From Aporrectodea caliginosa (lineage: Eukaryota > Annelida > Clitellata > Crassiclitellata > Lumbricidae): 64,000 nucleotides of DNA. Shown in pieces: positions 31,834 through 44,310 of the stretch. The notes under the pieces were generated by a model. The model did not search any database. It saw nothing but the letters and a program-made list of their open reading frames with translations, and was not told the DNA's origin. A program made the position numbers and the translations under genes. Position 1 is the stretch's first letter. The number at the start of each line of letters is the position of its first letter. The stretch covers positions 1,545,501 through 1,609,500 of the forward strand of contig JACEVL010000468.1 of the NCBI GenBank assembly GCA_020284085.1, given 5' to 3'.

Positions 31834-32465
31834 CGGATTTTCCTAAACAATGCAGACAAATTATTTGTTATTGACATTTCATTTGCTAAGAAATTTGTTC
31901 CTCTGTGACAAAATAATTAACGAATTATTTCTGTAATGAAGAAAAATCCTATTACACTGATACTAGCCAAAGAAAATCTGAACAATCAAATAAACTCTTT
32001 ACAGTAAGTGTCGCCTAGAACAATTTCTGCTACTAAAATATACATGCCTACGAGCCCATAAAACTTTTAGTGTAGTTGCATACTATGTCTGATTGCGGGT
32101 CACATGCTTGGTCACACTAACATATGTATTCATATATCGGACTGTTCATATAGCTCCATTTTTACCATCATATCCTTTTAAGTGTGAGCCAAGATATAGG
32201 AATGTGAAGAGTTGGAACCATAGTCCTATACGATGGCTCAAATGTTTACATTGAAGGCGCCATATTAATTTCTTATTGCGTCTATAAATGACTGCATATG
32301 TGTTATATTTCACACTTAGATAATGCTGTATGTACATGTATTTAAGTTATATTTTCCATGTAGCAAGTTTTAAGCGTGAACAACTCATGCTGAATTTGTA
32401 TTGTCGATGACGATTTGTCGCATAGAAATTTCTCGCACGGTTTGCGATTGATAGGGAAACTGTGG
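31834..32465. other. Noggin 5' flank, no gene
   Basis: AT-rich upstream region of noggin (minus strand). No clear TATA box or initiator was assigned. The promoter should lie here or further right. Confidence 0.4.
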
Positions 32466-32469
32466 GCAC

Positions 32470-32655
32470 TGGTGGACCAGTGGTGGTTGATTGGCTAGAG
32501 CTCTCGGCTTGTAACGTATGGGTTAAAGCATCACCCTAGACGGTTAGGCCTACTCTGTAAGGACCTTGAGAGCAAGTCCTTCAGACCTTCACACGGCAGC
32601 GAATCCAAGTACAATGCACTTTTGAACACGCACTTTTTCGTGCCTATAGCGCTAC
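32470..32655 (+). mobile_element. tRNA-derived SINE fragment
   Basis: TTGATTGGCTAGAGCTCTCG (A-box-like), then GACCTTGAGAGCAAGTCCTT (shared SINE body motif) and CCTATAGCGCTACTT at the end. Confidence 0.55.
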
Positions 32656-32811
32656 TTCAAGAGAAACTCATCAAAGGTGCTCCCGATGTGACAACGCCAA
32701 ACCAGCGATCGTCCAGAGAATGGTTTCAAACTCTTGCGGAAAAGATGTGACACAAACGGCAAGACCAAGAAGTTGCGATTTACGATTGATAGTCCCTGAA
32801 CTTGCCCACGT

Positions 32812-33200
<389 letters not shown>

Positions 33201-34787
33201 AATTAATACCTTAAAGTAATATAGCCTACAACCCGCAACTCGTGAAACACATACAAACGGAAGAATCTGGCGTATACCGTTTTCATGACAGGCCATATGC
33301 GAACAGGGTTTGATTAACGATCCGTTTGGTCTAAACATTATTACTAAGAATGTGACAGACGTTTCAACCTTCACACTTACACATTGCAACCATCTCACCA
33401 GAAACATTCCGTTGTCATTGTTGACCTACAGCCATTAGTTCCACTTATTCCACATCGTAGAATACTCAACGCTACTAATCGCCCACTAGAATCGCAGTAA
33501 CACACATCATGTCCCGAAACGCATTGGCGCTGTGCTATCTCGCAGACCACGGCCTGGCTAATTGCCTCGGCACGAACCTATCTCGTATGACTATGGGACA
33601 GGGCCATTGCATGTCTACACACAGACAGAACACGATAGCGAAAGTCGGCTTCACGAATAGAGGCAGACAAAACAAGCGTGTCTCTCCTCAATACACTTCA
33701 CGGGTGTTTCACTCTCAGAACTAATAACCTCCCAGCGGACACAATAAAACCCGTTCAGAGGTAAAGCCAACGCCGCGCCTAATCGCCCGACCTTTCAACG
33801 GTGTATATATACTCGCATACACAAAGCCGGGCAAAGCGGTGCGGTACATATCCGTCGAAGTCAGAAACGCTGTTAGTTGTAATAGATGCTTCGTAGGTCG
33901 AAGAATGCCATGAAATCAATTGCGGCAGTTTGGTTCCGCCGATTGACGATTTCTGTTGCGCATTTTAAATTCCATTGTTACCCGATGGACGGCGGTTCTA
34001 TGTGTTGTCGACTGCAAAGTTCCGATGATAAATCGCTTGAAAGAAGGGACACCGACGGCATGTTTATAATTCGCTACGAGTTGGAGAGTCCCGCGGGCTT
34101 GCAAAAGGTCATCGCCTGACCTTCGTAAAGGCGCGTTTAGATGTCGAGAGAAGATATAATTATTCTTACATGGAAACTGTTTAAAATGTTTCTAAGATTT
34201 AGTCCCGTTTAAAAAGTCCGTCAAGCGATAAATCTGAGCAATGTTTAAGACATTTACGGTCAACTGAAACGCTACGATTTCAAACAATGTGCGCCTGTGC
34301 TTGAATAATAGGATCCGTCTGTCTCTGCTTTGTGTATGTCTCTGTATGGCTACATGGTTGTGGGTCTGCTTCGTTCTGCCCATCCGTCTTTCTGCTTATA
34401 CGTGTTTTATGCTTGGTCTGTTTCTGTTTTACTGTGTGCAAATGTGCGACAGTTTCTTTCTCTTATCTCTGTCTCTGCTCTCTCTGTCTCTATCTCGCTG
34501 GGGATTTTGCTGTTATTCCGTCCAATAGCTGTCTCTTGCGCCCTGCATGCCGTGTGTTTGCAAATTATTTTACTTTCTTAGTTTGTCCTTTCCTTTTGTC
34601 CTTTCCTTTTATAAATGATTCTGCATTAGCAGTGCACATACGCCTATGCGTGCGAATGTCCAATATTTTGACTCCGCCGTAAAAATTCTTTGTCGTCATC
34701 AGGTCATTACACATTAGAGTTAGAAGTTTCTATTACTTTATGCATAATAAATCATAAATTAATTAGCTTATAATAACTTATTACTGT
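33201..34787. other. Intergenic, no gene recognised
   Basis: Several 60-116-codon frames (for example 33509-33724 and 34332-34682) show no recognisable motif. The latter lies in TCTG-rich sequence. Confidence 0.45.
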
Positions 34788-34865
34788 TAGTAACTTCTAT
34801 AGCGCCGGTGGGCAATGCACAAGGCACCAACCTATGCCGCACCAAAACCAAGTCGTAATCATATG
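34788..34865 (-). mobile_element. LINE 3' end fragment, inverted
   Basis: AGTAACTTCTATAGCGCCGG, AATGCACAAGGCACCAACC and GCCGCACCAAAACC: the complement of the 3' end at 47031-47095. Confidence 0.65.
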
Positions 34866-35164
34866 GTAATATTCTGAGCAGTTTATCAATTTTATAGATG
34901 CATTAGGGCCTATACAAAACTGACAAGTAGAAAATAAGTACAGTAGCTTCAGTATAAATGCTTCAGTGGAATAAAAACATTTACTTTAAAACTAAATGCA
35001 TCATTTCATTGATTCATTAAGCTTTTCTTGTTCTTTGTGTTACTGTCTTCTGATGCATTGTTCAAAGAATACAATGCCATTGCTTGATTTTATGAATATT
35101 GACCAGATTAATTTTCAACTTGATTCTTGGTTTTGGCGCACCATAATATAGACTCCTGCGCGAT

Positions 35165-35350
35165 ATTAGTATTATTATACGCTTATTGAGCGCTAATAAC
35201 TAATGACCAAGCACCAATCGACGGCGCTGAGCAATTCTGAGTGAAAGACTTGCTCAAGGTCCCTACAGAGCAACCGTCTACGGGGAGGCACGAACCCATA
35301 CTCTACACATTGCAAGGTGTGCACTCAACCAGTCGGTCACTGTCAGTCTG
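35165..35350 (-). mobile_element. tRNA-derived SINE, inverted
   Basis: GTGAAAGACTTGCTCAAGGT then CCCTAC is the complement of the SINE body motif GGGACC(T)TGGGCAAGTC. It is followed by a tRNA-like head (GGGAGGCACGAACCC). Confidence 0.65.
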
Positions 35351-35444
35351 TGTCACAATGTCGGCTACTGTCTTGTCTCATTGAAGCTATTACAAAGTCT
35401 TGAGTCGATGTTTGTCCAACGGTAACAAAGGTAGAGATTTTAAA

Positions 35445-35850
35445 TTGTATTGTATTGTATTTAAAGATTTATAAAGCGCCTCTCACAGTGCACACAATCA
35501 GAGGCGCTCCCAGTGCGAAAGTCCTCGAGAATAAAGACAAGTTTTGAGGTAGCGAAAACATGTAGCAGGACCACCACAGAGTATGGTGGTGCGAACAAAT
35601 GGGGGAAGTTGATGCCATAGCGAAGGGCCAATGCAGGCAAAGGCACGGGACTGAGCTATGGCTGTTCTCACACGAGGAACAAAAAGGTCAAGACGATCCG
35701 AAGAGCGTAGCGGGCGAAGGGAAGCAGCCGAGGTAGGCCGACGTATTGAGTCACAGAGGTATTTAGGGGCAAGACCTAGGTAGGATCGGCAAATGAGGAC
35801 AAGTACCTTTAACTGGATGCGTGCAATAAAGGAAGCCAATGTAGTTGTTC
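35445..35850 (-). mobile_element. LINE 3' fragment, inverted
   Basis: The minus strand reads VLVLICRSYLGLAPKYLCDS, then LRSSDRLDLFVPRVRTAIAQ and GPSLWHQLPPFVR: the ORF2 C-terminus in one open frame (35498-35839). The 3' end is GAGGCGCTTTATAAATC then a TACAATACAATA tail. Confidence 0.85.
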
Positions 35851-36189
35851 AAACATGAAATGTTAAAGTAACTGTAGAAGTATTGTAAGCTATACGCACA
35901 TGCCGCTATAGAAACCCCATGGGTATACCAGCTGTGGCGCCATGCAGCATTAATTAGAGCATAGGCCTACCCCTGCAGAGTCCATCCAGACGTGGCCCAC
36001 ATGTTTTTGGGGGAAGAAGCCATCGAGTTGCGCCCAAACTGTTTGTAATTTTAAAGGGTCATGATTAAACTGGGAATATAAACAGTGTCGTCCAGATAAC
36101 ACCCGAAAACTATGAAGTAGGTAGAAGCGCAATCTATTAAAGGCAGTCATTTTTATGAAGTGTTAGCGATTTAATTTTTGTTAACCTGA

Positions 36190-36400
36190 GCATTGGAAGG
36201 CGGGTGGCCAGCCCTTTCTCTCGCCCCATGGCCCCTCCACTGTCAGTGTACTGATAATAGCTGAGTTGGCTAGGTGGTACATGTGAAGTCAAAAATTTGG
36301 AAACAAATTTCGGCCCCGGCGGGGATTTGAACCCCCAACCTCTCGATTAACAGTCCAGCATGCACGCTAACGTCTAGAATATCGCGCACTCCTCTGGCAT
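36190..36400 (-). mobile_element. tRNA-derived SINE (family 3), inverted
   Basis: Contains GGGGATTTGAACCCCC, the complement of a B-box, and CCACTGTCAGTGTACTGATA. Same family as 18870-19110 and 56060-56280. Confidence 0.7.
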
Positions 36401-36709
36401 ACGGAAGACGTTTAAAAATAAGAATTTATGGTTACTATGTAAGCCTCCAGCAGGGTAAAACCATTAATTATACTTTCTCATTTGCCAGTCGCCCTTTGCC
36501 GCCATATGGATCCGCCACGGCAATCCAACACCTGAACGACCTTTGTGTGTATAGGGTCGATTCTAAGTAAACCCGGATCTCCTAATCACTATCTTCCCGC
36601 CACAAAATCAGACAAATTTGAAACGATAAATATCTTTTCATTATAAAAGAGTTTAACGATCTGCTCGTCGAAAAGTTATAATTGATCTTGTGATGGAAGA
36701 CTTTGTTCA

Positions 36710-36840
36710 TTGATTCCTTCGTTAATTAATTAATTTGTTCATTCATTTGTTCATTAATTCATTGGTTCGTTTATTCGTTCGTTTGCTCATTCACTCATAC
36801 ATCCATTCATTTATTCATGCAATGTATTTATATAGCGTCT
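36710..36840 (-). mobile_element. Retroposon tail, inverted, with ATTC/GTTC repeats
   Basis: (TTCATTCG)-like tetranucleotide tract followed by ATGTATTTATATAGCGTCTC, the complement of a GAGACGCTATATAAATACAT end. Confidence 0.6.
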
Positions 36841-37539
36841 CTACTTCATCATTGTCTGCTTAAATATGGCGTTGAGGGAAACCAAATAGAAATGTCTGAT
36901 TCAACCTTAGCAGGTATCACGAAATAGATATCCGTCATAAGACTATCCGGGGGGATGTATGAATTTATCCCCCATTGGAATAAACCGGTTTAGAATATCC
37001 GGGGGAATTTTCTCATTCCCCATCGTCATACGCATCACGATAGCCTGGACGAAAATCCAGTCAAAATCACCAAAAACGAAGTAAATTTTTTCATCGACGT
37101 ACAAACTAAAGATACGCAACTTAAAATATGTTATGTGTACAATAAATCCAAACAGTACGACTGAATACACTCAGAGACCGCCAAAAATGCAAACTAAACC
37201 GAATACTTCATTTCGCTAAGGGGGATACTCTTTATGGGGATACTCTATTTCGTGACAGGCACTAATGTTAACAGAGCGCAATACATTAAAATGCAATGCA
37301 GAGCATCGCAACATTGATTGAATGATGCCAGAGAAGTATATCGAGGCCGGTCAACAGGAACACAGGAAACCTTAAGCAGAGTTGAAATGGGTTCCGCGAG
37401 ACCATCGCGAATAGCAGGATGACAAGAGAATACTGACTGGTTCATTGAGTCACTGCGAATCAACGCCGTAGAATCAATTTACCAACTAACGTACAATAGT
37501 TTGGACAATCGTAATGATAAAATATAAACTGTCTATTAC

Positions 37540-37605
37540 GCCGCTTGAAAGCTAAGCGCAAGGCACCAGATTTTCATGAGCGCTTCGTCAAGTCAGAGGG
37601 TTGTC
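37540..37605 (-). mobile_element. GATTAC-type SINE fragment, inverted
   Basis: GCTTGAAAGCTAAGCGCAAG then GCACCAGATTTTCATGAGCG is the complement of the SINE segment GTGAATAAGCTGGTGCCCTG. Confidence 0.6.
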
Positions 37606-37644
37606 AAGAGATATCGTTTGAAGAAGAAAATCTGGTTGCATGGA

Positions 37645-37848
37645 GATCTTCAGAGAGGGATTGAGACAGATGGAATGAGATGGAGAGAATGAGACAGAGG
37701 GACTGAGACAGGGGGAATGAGACAGAGGGAATGAGACAGAGGGAATGAGACAGATGGAATGAAACAGAGGGAATGAGACAGAGGGAATGAGACAGAGGAA
37801 ATGAGACAGAGGGAATGAGACAGAGGGAATGAGACAGAGGATCTGTTG
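37645..37848 (+). repeat. 15-bp tandem repeat GGGAATGAGACAGAG
   Basis: About twelve copies with small changes. The minus-strand frame (SFPLSHSLC repeats) is a repeat artefact. Confidence 0.9.
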
Positions 37849-37945
37849 CGACAGGTAAGTAGAAATGGACGGCGGCGGCGGTTGGTGTTACGAGGCAGGC
37901 GACTATACAACTAAAGAGTCGGTAGGTAATGTAATGTAATGTAAT

Positions 37946-38171
37946 TAGGGATGCGGATTTTAACGATTAATTAATCGATTAATCGTTAAAAATTTTAATT
38001 GATTAATTTCGGCTTGTTCGATTAATTTTCGATTAATTTTTTACTTATTTTATGACGTCAACCGACCTATTTTCGGAATAAACAATATGGCGAACAGTAA
38101 CATTTAATCTCGATTAAATTTTGGATATTAATCGATTAGGCCTATAATTATTTTAATCAGTACCAGCCCTA
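37946..38171. mobile_element. hAT-like MITE with 8-bp target duplication
   Basis: The 226-bp element starts TAGGGATGCGG and ends CCAGCCCTA. Inside are fold-back ATTAATCGATTAATCG stretches. The flanks are AATGTAAT on both sides (37938-37945 and 38172-38179), an 8-bp target duplication as for hAT, although the target is itself a TAATG repeat. Confidence 0.82.
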
Positions 38172-38489
38172 AATGTAATGTAATGTAAATCTCTTAAATT
38201 TCTCAGCGCCAAACAAAAGCCACATCAGGGAGATCATCGAGATCAGAATCTGGATGACAAGCAGAGACAGAGGGAAATTATTCTTAGACATGACTAGAAA
38301 TGGCGCACATAATAACACGCATAACTAGATGAAAAATTTATCCTGAAGACAGCAGAGTTGAAGACAAAATTAGACAACGCGTCCTTTAGCAGAGCGATAA
38401 AGGTCGATGCATCATTACTACCTGTATACGAAGCATTAATTATTGCGGATTGTTGTTTGTATAAGGGCTCGTAAAGTATCTACCTATAT

Positions 38490-38615
38490 TGAGGGAAACG
38501 AGCGAGTAAGAGAAGGACAGGCAGCGAGAGATAGACCGACGGAGGTGGAGTGGGAGAGCAAGATGGTGGAGTGATGGTTGAATGGTAATACACAGGCACG
38601 AAGAACAGAAGGACA
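38490..38615 (+). repeat. Dispersed duplication, copy A
   Basis: GGCAGCGAGAGATAGACCGA, CGGAGGTGGAG, GAGCAAGATGG and GTGATGGTTGAATGGTAATA. Copy B is at 41020-41132, about 2.5 kb away, similar at roughly 85% by eye. Confidence 0.7.
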
Positions 38616-39116
38616 CGGGTTGGATACCCGCTAGCCCCATAACCGTACCGTATCGTATCTACAAATTTAGTCATGTTGACTGGCCTTCCACTCTCTAGGG
38701 GCAATGGTAAAATGAACAGCAGTAGAACGGATCGACGCCTAACAGGCTGCCATACAGTTATAAAAAACACTCTTGTTTAGCTTGTAAGCATGTGTTCCTA
38801 CAATTTCATGTAATCATACTGCGGTTTGTCACTTTTAATTGAATAAACGAACACCAAAAGAAGACCACTAGACAGAAGCGTAATACGAAGTCAGACAAAG
38901 ACCGCGAAACTAACGAAAAAGAACAGAGACTTCAGAAGAGACTGCAAAAGATAAATGGCGCGAAATGATAAGACTTGAAAGACGCCATTAGACTGACAGT
39001 TAAACGCGATGTAACCGCGACCCTTCACTCGGTAGCCTGCACTTATTATACTTGCTATATCGGCGCTTTAACGATGTCCTGTTACATCGTAACACATTCC
39101 TATTGCGCATTTACAT

Positions 39117-40255
39117 TGATGGCCTCCAGTGACGACCTTACTGATCGTACTCAGATGGTGATCCTGGGTAACTCTAGAACACCCTGGGTTAGGGTTGACT
39201 TAGGTGTCCCACAGGGGTCGGTTTTAGGTCCTCTCTTGTACATTCTCTTTACTGCAGACATTCCCTCAGTTCTGGCTAAACATCAAGCTAAGGGACATCT
39301 CTATGCTGATGATGTCCAAGCCCTTGTGCATGGTTTACCTTCTCAGCAGATCTCTCTGGTAGAAACGATCGGATCACTATTGCAAGATCTCCACTTTTGG
39401 ATGACAGCAAACAGACTTAACCTCAATCCCTCAAAGACTCAACTGATCTGGTTCGGTACCAAACAACAGTTACAAAAACTTGATCTCCAATTGTTGGCCT
39501 TATTATTCCCAGACTTTACCTTTTCCTCCAGTGTTCGTGACCTGGGTGTAACCTTGATAGCGCTTTGACATTTACTGGCCACCTATCTCTCCTGACCCGG
39601 TCTTGCTACTACCAACTGAGGCGACTTAGAGCCATTAGAAGATCGGGGTCCTCCAAAGTGTTTACAACCATGGTTCATGCCTTTGTCTCCTCACGCATTG
39701 ATTATTGTAACTTTGTACTAATTGGGCTTCCTAAGGTTCGCCTGTCCTCTGTGCAATCTGTCTTAAACGCTGCAGCCAGACTTATTGCACATCGGTAACT
39801 CTCACATCTCCACATACATGACTAATGATCTTCACTGGCTCCCTCTCTCTGCTAGAATCAAGTGCAAGATCCTGCTCCTAGTTACTAAGTCCCAGCAGGG
39901 CTTGGCTCCTAGGTACCTTTGTGACTTAATGTGTAAGCCACTATCTGCACGTTCTTCTCGCCCTCTTCGTTCTGCTCACCGGCTTGATCTTTTCGTACCT
40001 CGGTCGCGAACCTCATTAACCCAGCATCGGGCGAAGTGGACCTCGGTATATTTGCCCTGATAAGGTAAAGTGGGCCCATCAATATGGAATTACCCTCCCC
40101 TGCAATTCGTAGCAGGATTCTGGAGGGATTTCACCTGCATCTCTTCGCTGCTTAAAGACCTTTCTCTTTTCTCGGGCCTGTCACGCTGAGAGCGCTTCTG
40201 AATAGCTCTGCTGTGAGAAGCGCTTTACAAATGTTCAGATTAGATTTAGATTAGA
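39117..40255 (+). mobile_element. Degenerate 5'-truncated LINE
   Basis: Frame 1 (to 39566) reads GVPQGSVLGPLLYILFTADI, YADDVQALVHGLPS and WMTANRLNLNPSKTQLIWFG. A frameshift near 39565 continues with HAFVSSRIDYCNFVLIGLPK (to 39798). A further shift continues with DLHWLPLSARIKCKILLLV and RLDLFVPRSRTS. The 3' UTR ends GAGAAGCGCTTTACAAATGT with an AGATT tail. It has the canonical YADD and is inactive through frameshifts. Confidence 0.85.
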
Positions 40256-41019
40256 AGCATAATAATAAATAATATTAATGACAACAATAATAAATAATGA
40301 TACTTTCTCAAAGTTGTAGTAGGCCTAGGCCTACACCGGTGCGGAGATTTTCGAAAGGCACTAAATGAAAATCTTTTAATGCTACATTATGGTTATCTGC
40401 TTGTCGACTACGAAGAGTGTAGGACATTTACAGCAAAACTGCGGTAATCTAAATGGGCTATATAAATGTTTGTGTTACGTTACAGGTGTAAAGGAAATGA
40501 GGAACAGTTCACAATTTTAGTCATACATGTATGTCCATCGAATGAGCCACCATTCGCCATGCGACTCTCAACAGACAATTGGCGGTAATTAATGCAGGTA
40601 ATTAATTCAGGTAGATAGTCAACCATTCAAAGCATTAAGCTCTGGCTTTGAAGCAAGCAACACAATCGTATTGTACCGATGGTATTTAGTGTGGCTTTAA
40701 ATAGTGCAACCGCTCGTATTTCACATGCAGTGCAAGTACCAAGCTTTAACTGGCTCGACTTTCCCCATAGGATGGTGAGAGGAACATCTGGTGCCGAGAT
40801 AGAGCGATGCATCTGTCACCATGAAAGTTACTTCGCCTGGCTGTCTGCAAATGTTGCTTTACGTGTCAAAGAACTTCTCTGAATGAGCATTAATTAATTC
40901 ATTACCTTGTCAAAGAAGGCTCTCTGAATTAATTAATTAATTCATTCATTAATTCTTTCATTCGTCCGTCCGTTCACTCACCTTTTCATTTGATCGTTCG
41001 TTTGTTAGCCCAATAAGGA
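40256..41019. other. Intergenic, no gene recognised
   Basis: Contains (AATAAT)n near 40260 and ATTAATTAATTC tracts near 40890-40960. No coding motif. Confidence 0.45.
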
Positions 41020-41132
41020 AAGGAGTGAGCGAGAAAAGGGCAGACAGCGAGAGATGGACCAACGGAGGTGGAGAGCAAGATAGCAGGGTGATGGTTGAAT
41101 GGTAATAAACAGGCACCAAGAACAGAAGGCTC
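41020..41132 (+). repeat. Dispersed duplication, copy B
   Basis: GACAGCGAGAGATGGACCAA, CGGAGGTGGAGAGCAAGATA, GTGATGGTTGAATGGTAATA and ACAGGCACCAAGAACAGAAG. Partner of 38490-38615. Confidence 0.7.
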
Positions 41133-42289
41133 ATTAATAATTAATTAATTCGTTCTTTCTTTCATGGTCTTTTATTCTTTCAATCAATCATTCGTTCGTT
41201 CTTAGCTCGTTCGGTCAGTAGTATTAAACTCATAAGCAATGTCTCTATATCCTGGGGACTGTGCGTCGGGCGTTCCTGAGAAGTTTGTTCTGGGGAGGCA
41301 TATGTAACACAATACAAGTCCATGTAATGCAGGCGCAAGCAGTTCTACAATTCAGGATTTTTTCAAAAAATTATTGCAAATCCAGGAACCGAATGCTTTT
41401 CTTTTAACTTTACCTTTTCTGACCTGACCTTAATTAGTGGCAATTCCTACCAATGCAGATATTAACTTTAATAATTCTTTGGTATTGGCATTTGCATACT
41501 TTTAAAGAATTTACCATATCTTTCCTGATCTAACCTTTCTAACCTCACCTTACCCTACCTAATCCTAGCACCAACCACTAATATTATTGTCAGTAAATTT
41601 GAACAATATAGGCCTACACCTTAGCATAAATTAAACAACAATTAATTTGCTATTGCTGAATTATCATTGCAGATTTACCAAGGTAAATGAGATTCTCTTA
41701 CTCTACCATATTTTACCTCACTTTACTTAATCCTACATTATTTTACCTTCATCTTTGTATAAAACTTAGTTGTCGGCAACTTTAAGTGAAGTAGGACCTA
41801 GACCTTAAATTTAACCCGATGGATGTGAATAGCGCATTGTTGGCTCACCCTGATAGTCAGCTATCTGCAGATTGGAGTTCAAGCGCTGATGAGTTTATCC
41901 TCAGTCAAAGAAGTCGATGATAATCTCGATCGTGAAACACATTTCTCTGAACATCTTCTTTAAGTCCTGCAAAGCACCGACGATTGTATTCAATCCTTTC
42001 TTTCTCGGCGCTACAGAAACTGGCTTAGATCGCGCCAGAAAATCTTTCAATCAATTAAAGCAAATAGCTGCCAAAGCACTGTCTTGTTTCGCAAAACCTT
42101 CTGGAAAAACCTGCGAGTTAATGACTGGAAACAGTTTCAGTCGAAAAACCTGCGAGCAAATGACTCCAAAAATGTTCCAGTACAATTTTTTTAAATTCGG
42201 TTCTCGCCTCATGTATTGTCGACGCCTCTGCTCAAAGCCCTGCGAACCCTTTGAGAGAGCGAGAGAAGGAACGTAACTGATCGCCCACC
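41133..42289. other. Intergenic, no gene recognised
   Basis: AT-rich sequence. A 119-codon frame at 41917-42276 contains a short internal duplication (AAACCTGCGAG twice) and no recognised domain. Confidence 0.4.
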
Positions 42290-42720
42290 AGAAGCGTGTC
42301 TTGTGCCCAAACTCCGTCGAACGATGTCTTCTTATTGGCGCCGGAGACGCAGCTGTCCGAGTCCTGTATCGTCTGACGATAAAATGGATCCGACCGGATT
42401 AGAGCCGAGTCCTTCCCTCCTCTGTCCAATGCCCAGCGGACCGTACGGCGTATGCGGAAGAGAACGGGCGGCGGCGGCGGATCCTCTGACTACAAATGAC
42501 TTAATTTCTCGGGTGGGGTAGGCCCGCCTTTGCCTGTCGGGGGGCGGCCGAGAATGGCCCCGCTGCCAATCGCAGCGTTGAATATAGTTAACACCTGCGT
42601 TGAAATTCAGCTGGGAGTCACAGGCAACCACACACACGCATACTCACAGACGTCCGAAGACATACTGACGCACCCGAACTGGCGCCCGTCGGTCGGTCCG
42701 TAGACATCCCGACGCCAGAG
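42290..42720. other. CpG-rich unassigned segment
   Basis: GC-richer than its surroundings, with GGGCGGCGGCGGCGGATCC and GGGGGGCGGCCGAGAATGGC. Frames of 72 (+) and 101 (-) codons have no known motif. It could be a regulatory island or an exon. Confidence 0.35.
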
Positions 42721-43104
42721 GGCAATTATGAAGTTACGCCTCCTATCGTGCAATTATGCATGCCCACCCCGTTGAAACTTACCCCTCTCCGTGCATATCA
42801 CCCGAACTAGATGCAGGAGGCACTGTAAACACTCGACGCCTATATCTAAACAGAGGAGGAGGCGCAGAGTCACTCGAAACATTCATTCGGATATTATGCT
42901 TCTTGCTCTAGGGCTGTAACTCGCACAAGAAGTCATCGTCCGTTTAAAAATTGATTCATTCTAATAATATATTTATACAACTGAAACTTTAGTTACTCCC
43001 ATTTCTAGACCTACGTGTTAGTCGACGCACGAGTCACAAAGCCGATGACTTGTGCCATACTTCAGTCAACCACTGAGTCCTGTAGACATATGGGGACTTC
43101 AGAT

Positions 43105-43237
43105 TGGGACCTTCCAATACTCTTCTTCTTCTTCTTATTTCTCCTCCTCTTCCTCTTCTTCCTCTTCTTTCTTCCTCTTCTTCTTCTTCCTCTTCTTCCT
43201 TCTTCTTCTTCTCTTCTTCTTCTTCCTCTTCTCTTCT

Positions 43238-43272
<35 letters not shown>

Positions 43273-43401
43273 TTCCTCTTCTTCTTTCTTCTTCTTCTTC
43301 TTCTTCTTCCTCCTCTTCTTCTTCCTCCTCTTCCTCCTCCTTCTTCTTCTTCTTCCTCCTCCTCTTCCTCCACTTCTTCTTCTTCTTCTTCTTCATCTGC
43401 C

Positions 43402-43433
<32 letters not shown>

Positions 43434-43450
43434 CATTCTTCTCCTTGATG
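43105..43450 (+). repeat. (CTT)n/(TCC)n polypyrimidine tract
   Basis: About 345 bp of nearly pure pyrimidine on the plus strand. The long frames here (poly-Ser/Leu/Phe, poly-Glu/Arg) are trivial. T/C-rich sequence continues to about 43850. Confidence 0.95.
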
Positions 43451-44124
43451 CCTTCTCCAATTCCTAACCCTCTTCTCCTATACCTTAGCCTCTTTCTTTT
43501 CCTTTGTCGCAGTCCTCGCTCTATTCTTCTACATCATAGTCCTTCCTTTCGTCCTTCCAGTTCTCTTCTTCCTTCTCTGTCTCTTTTTTGCTTCTCTTTT
43601 TTTAGTGTATGTAGCGATATAAAAATATCTCTTGCACGTCGTAGACCTTTTAATCTCTCTTGTTATTCTTTTCCTCAACGTATTCCTCTTCATCCTGTAT
43701 TGTCTATTTTCCCTTATCCCTCCTTTTCTTCCTTCCCTTCTCTCTCACCATATTCCTCCTGAGTTTTCTTTTTATTTTCTTCTCCCAATCTTCCTCATTC
43801 TCCGCATCTTCTTCTCCTTCTCCTCTTCCTCCTTCTTCATCTCGTCTGACAACTCGTTTCTTTCTTCTATACGCAATTGCCCACTGTTGTGTATTGCACT
43901 GTATTCACACTTCAACGTTTTCTACGGCCTACTGTAACCTCATTCACGTATATTATGTTATACTTATGTTATTGTAATCGGATCTGAAAAAAAGCAATCT
44001 GATAATTCTGATGACATTCAGAGTCTACCCTCAGATTTAAGTGGACAACTGCTTCGCTCTCAACCTCCTCAACTGTGCTCTTCCAATTGCGTTGAATTAA
44101 CTCTAAATTAGAACTCGCAAACAA

Positions 44125-44310
44125 TGTAATAGTAATCGTAATCTCTATATATTCTGGAGCGCTTCTTAAAAGCTAAGCGCAGGGCACCATCTTATTCACG
44201 AGCGCTGCGTCGTGATCGATTCTGTTTGATTTAGCGTTTGTGAATAAACTGGTTTCCGCGACTTCGTTCTTTTGGGCGCTTTAGACATTTCGAGATTACG
44301 ATTACGATAG
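44125..44310. mobile_element. Head-to-head inverted pair of GATTAC-type SINE ends
   Basis: 44130-44210 is an inverted copy (GTAATCGTAATCTCT ... GCGCAGGGCACC) and 44215-44308 a direct copy (GTGAATAAACTGGTTTCCGC ... GAGATTACGATTACGATA). Only a few bases separate the two bodies. Confidence 0.7.

Noticed and set aside
42303..42637. 72- and 101-codon frames in the CpG-rich segment
   Set aside because: Both strands are open, no recognised motif and no splice context; kept only as an unassigned segment.
43015..43762. Long frames of Ser/Leu/Phe or Glu/Arg
   Set aside because: Translation of a CTT/TCC tract in different frames.
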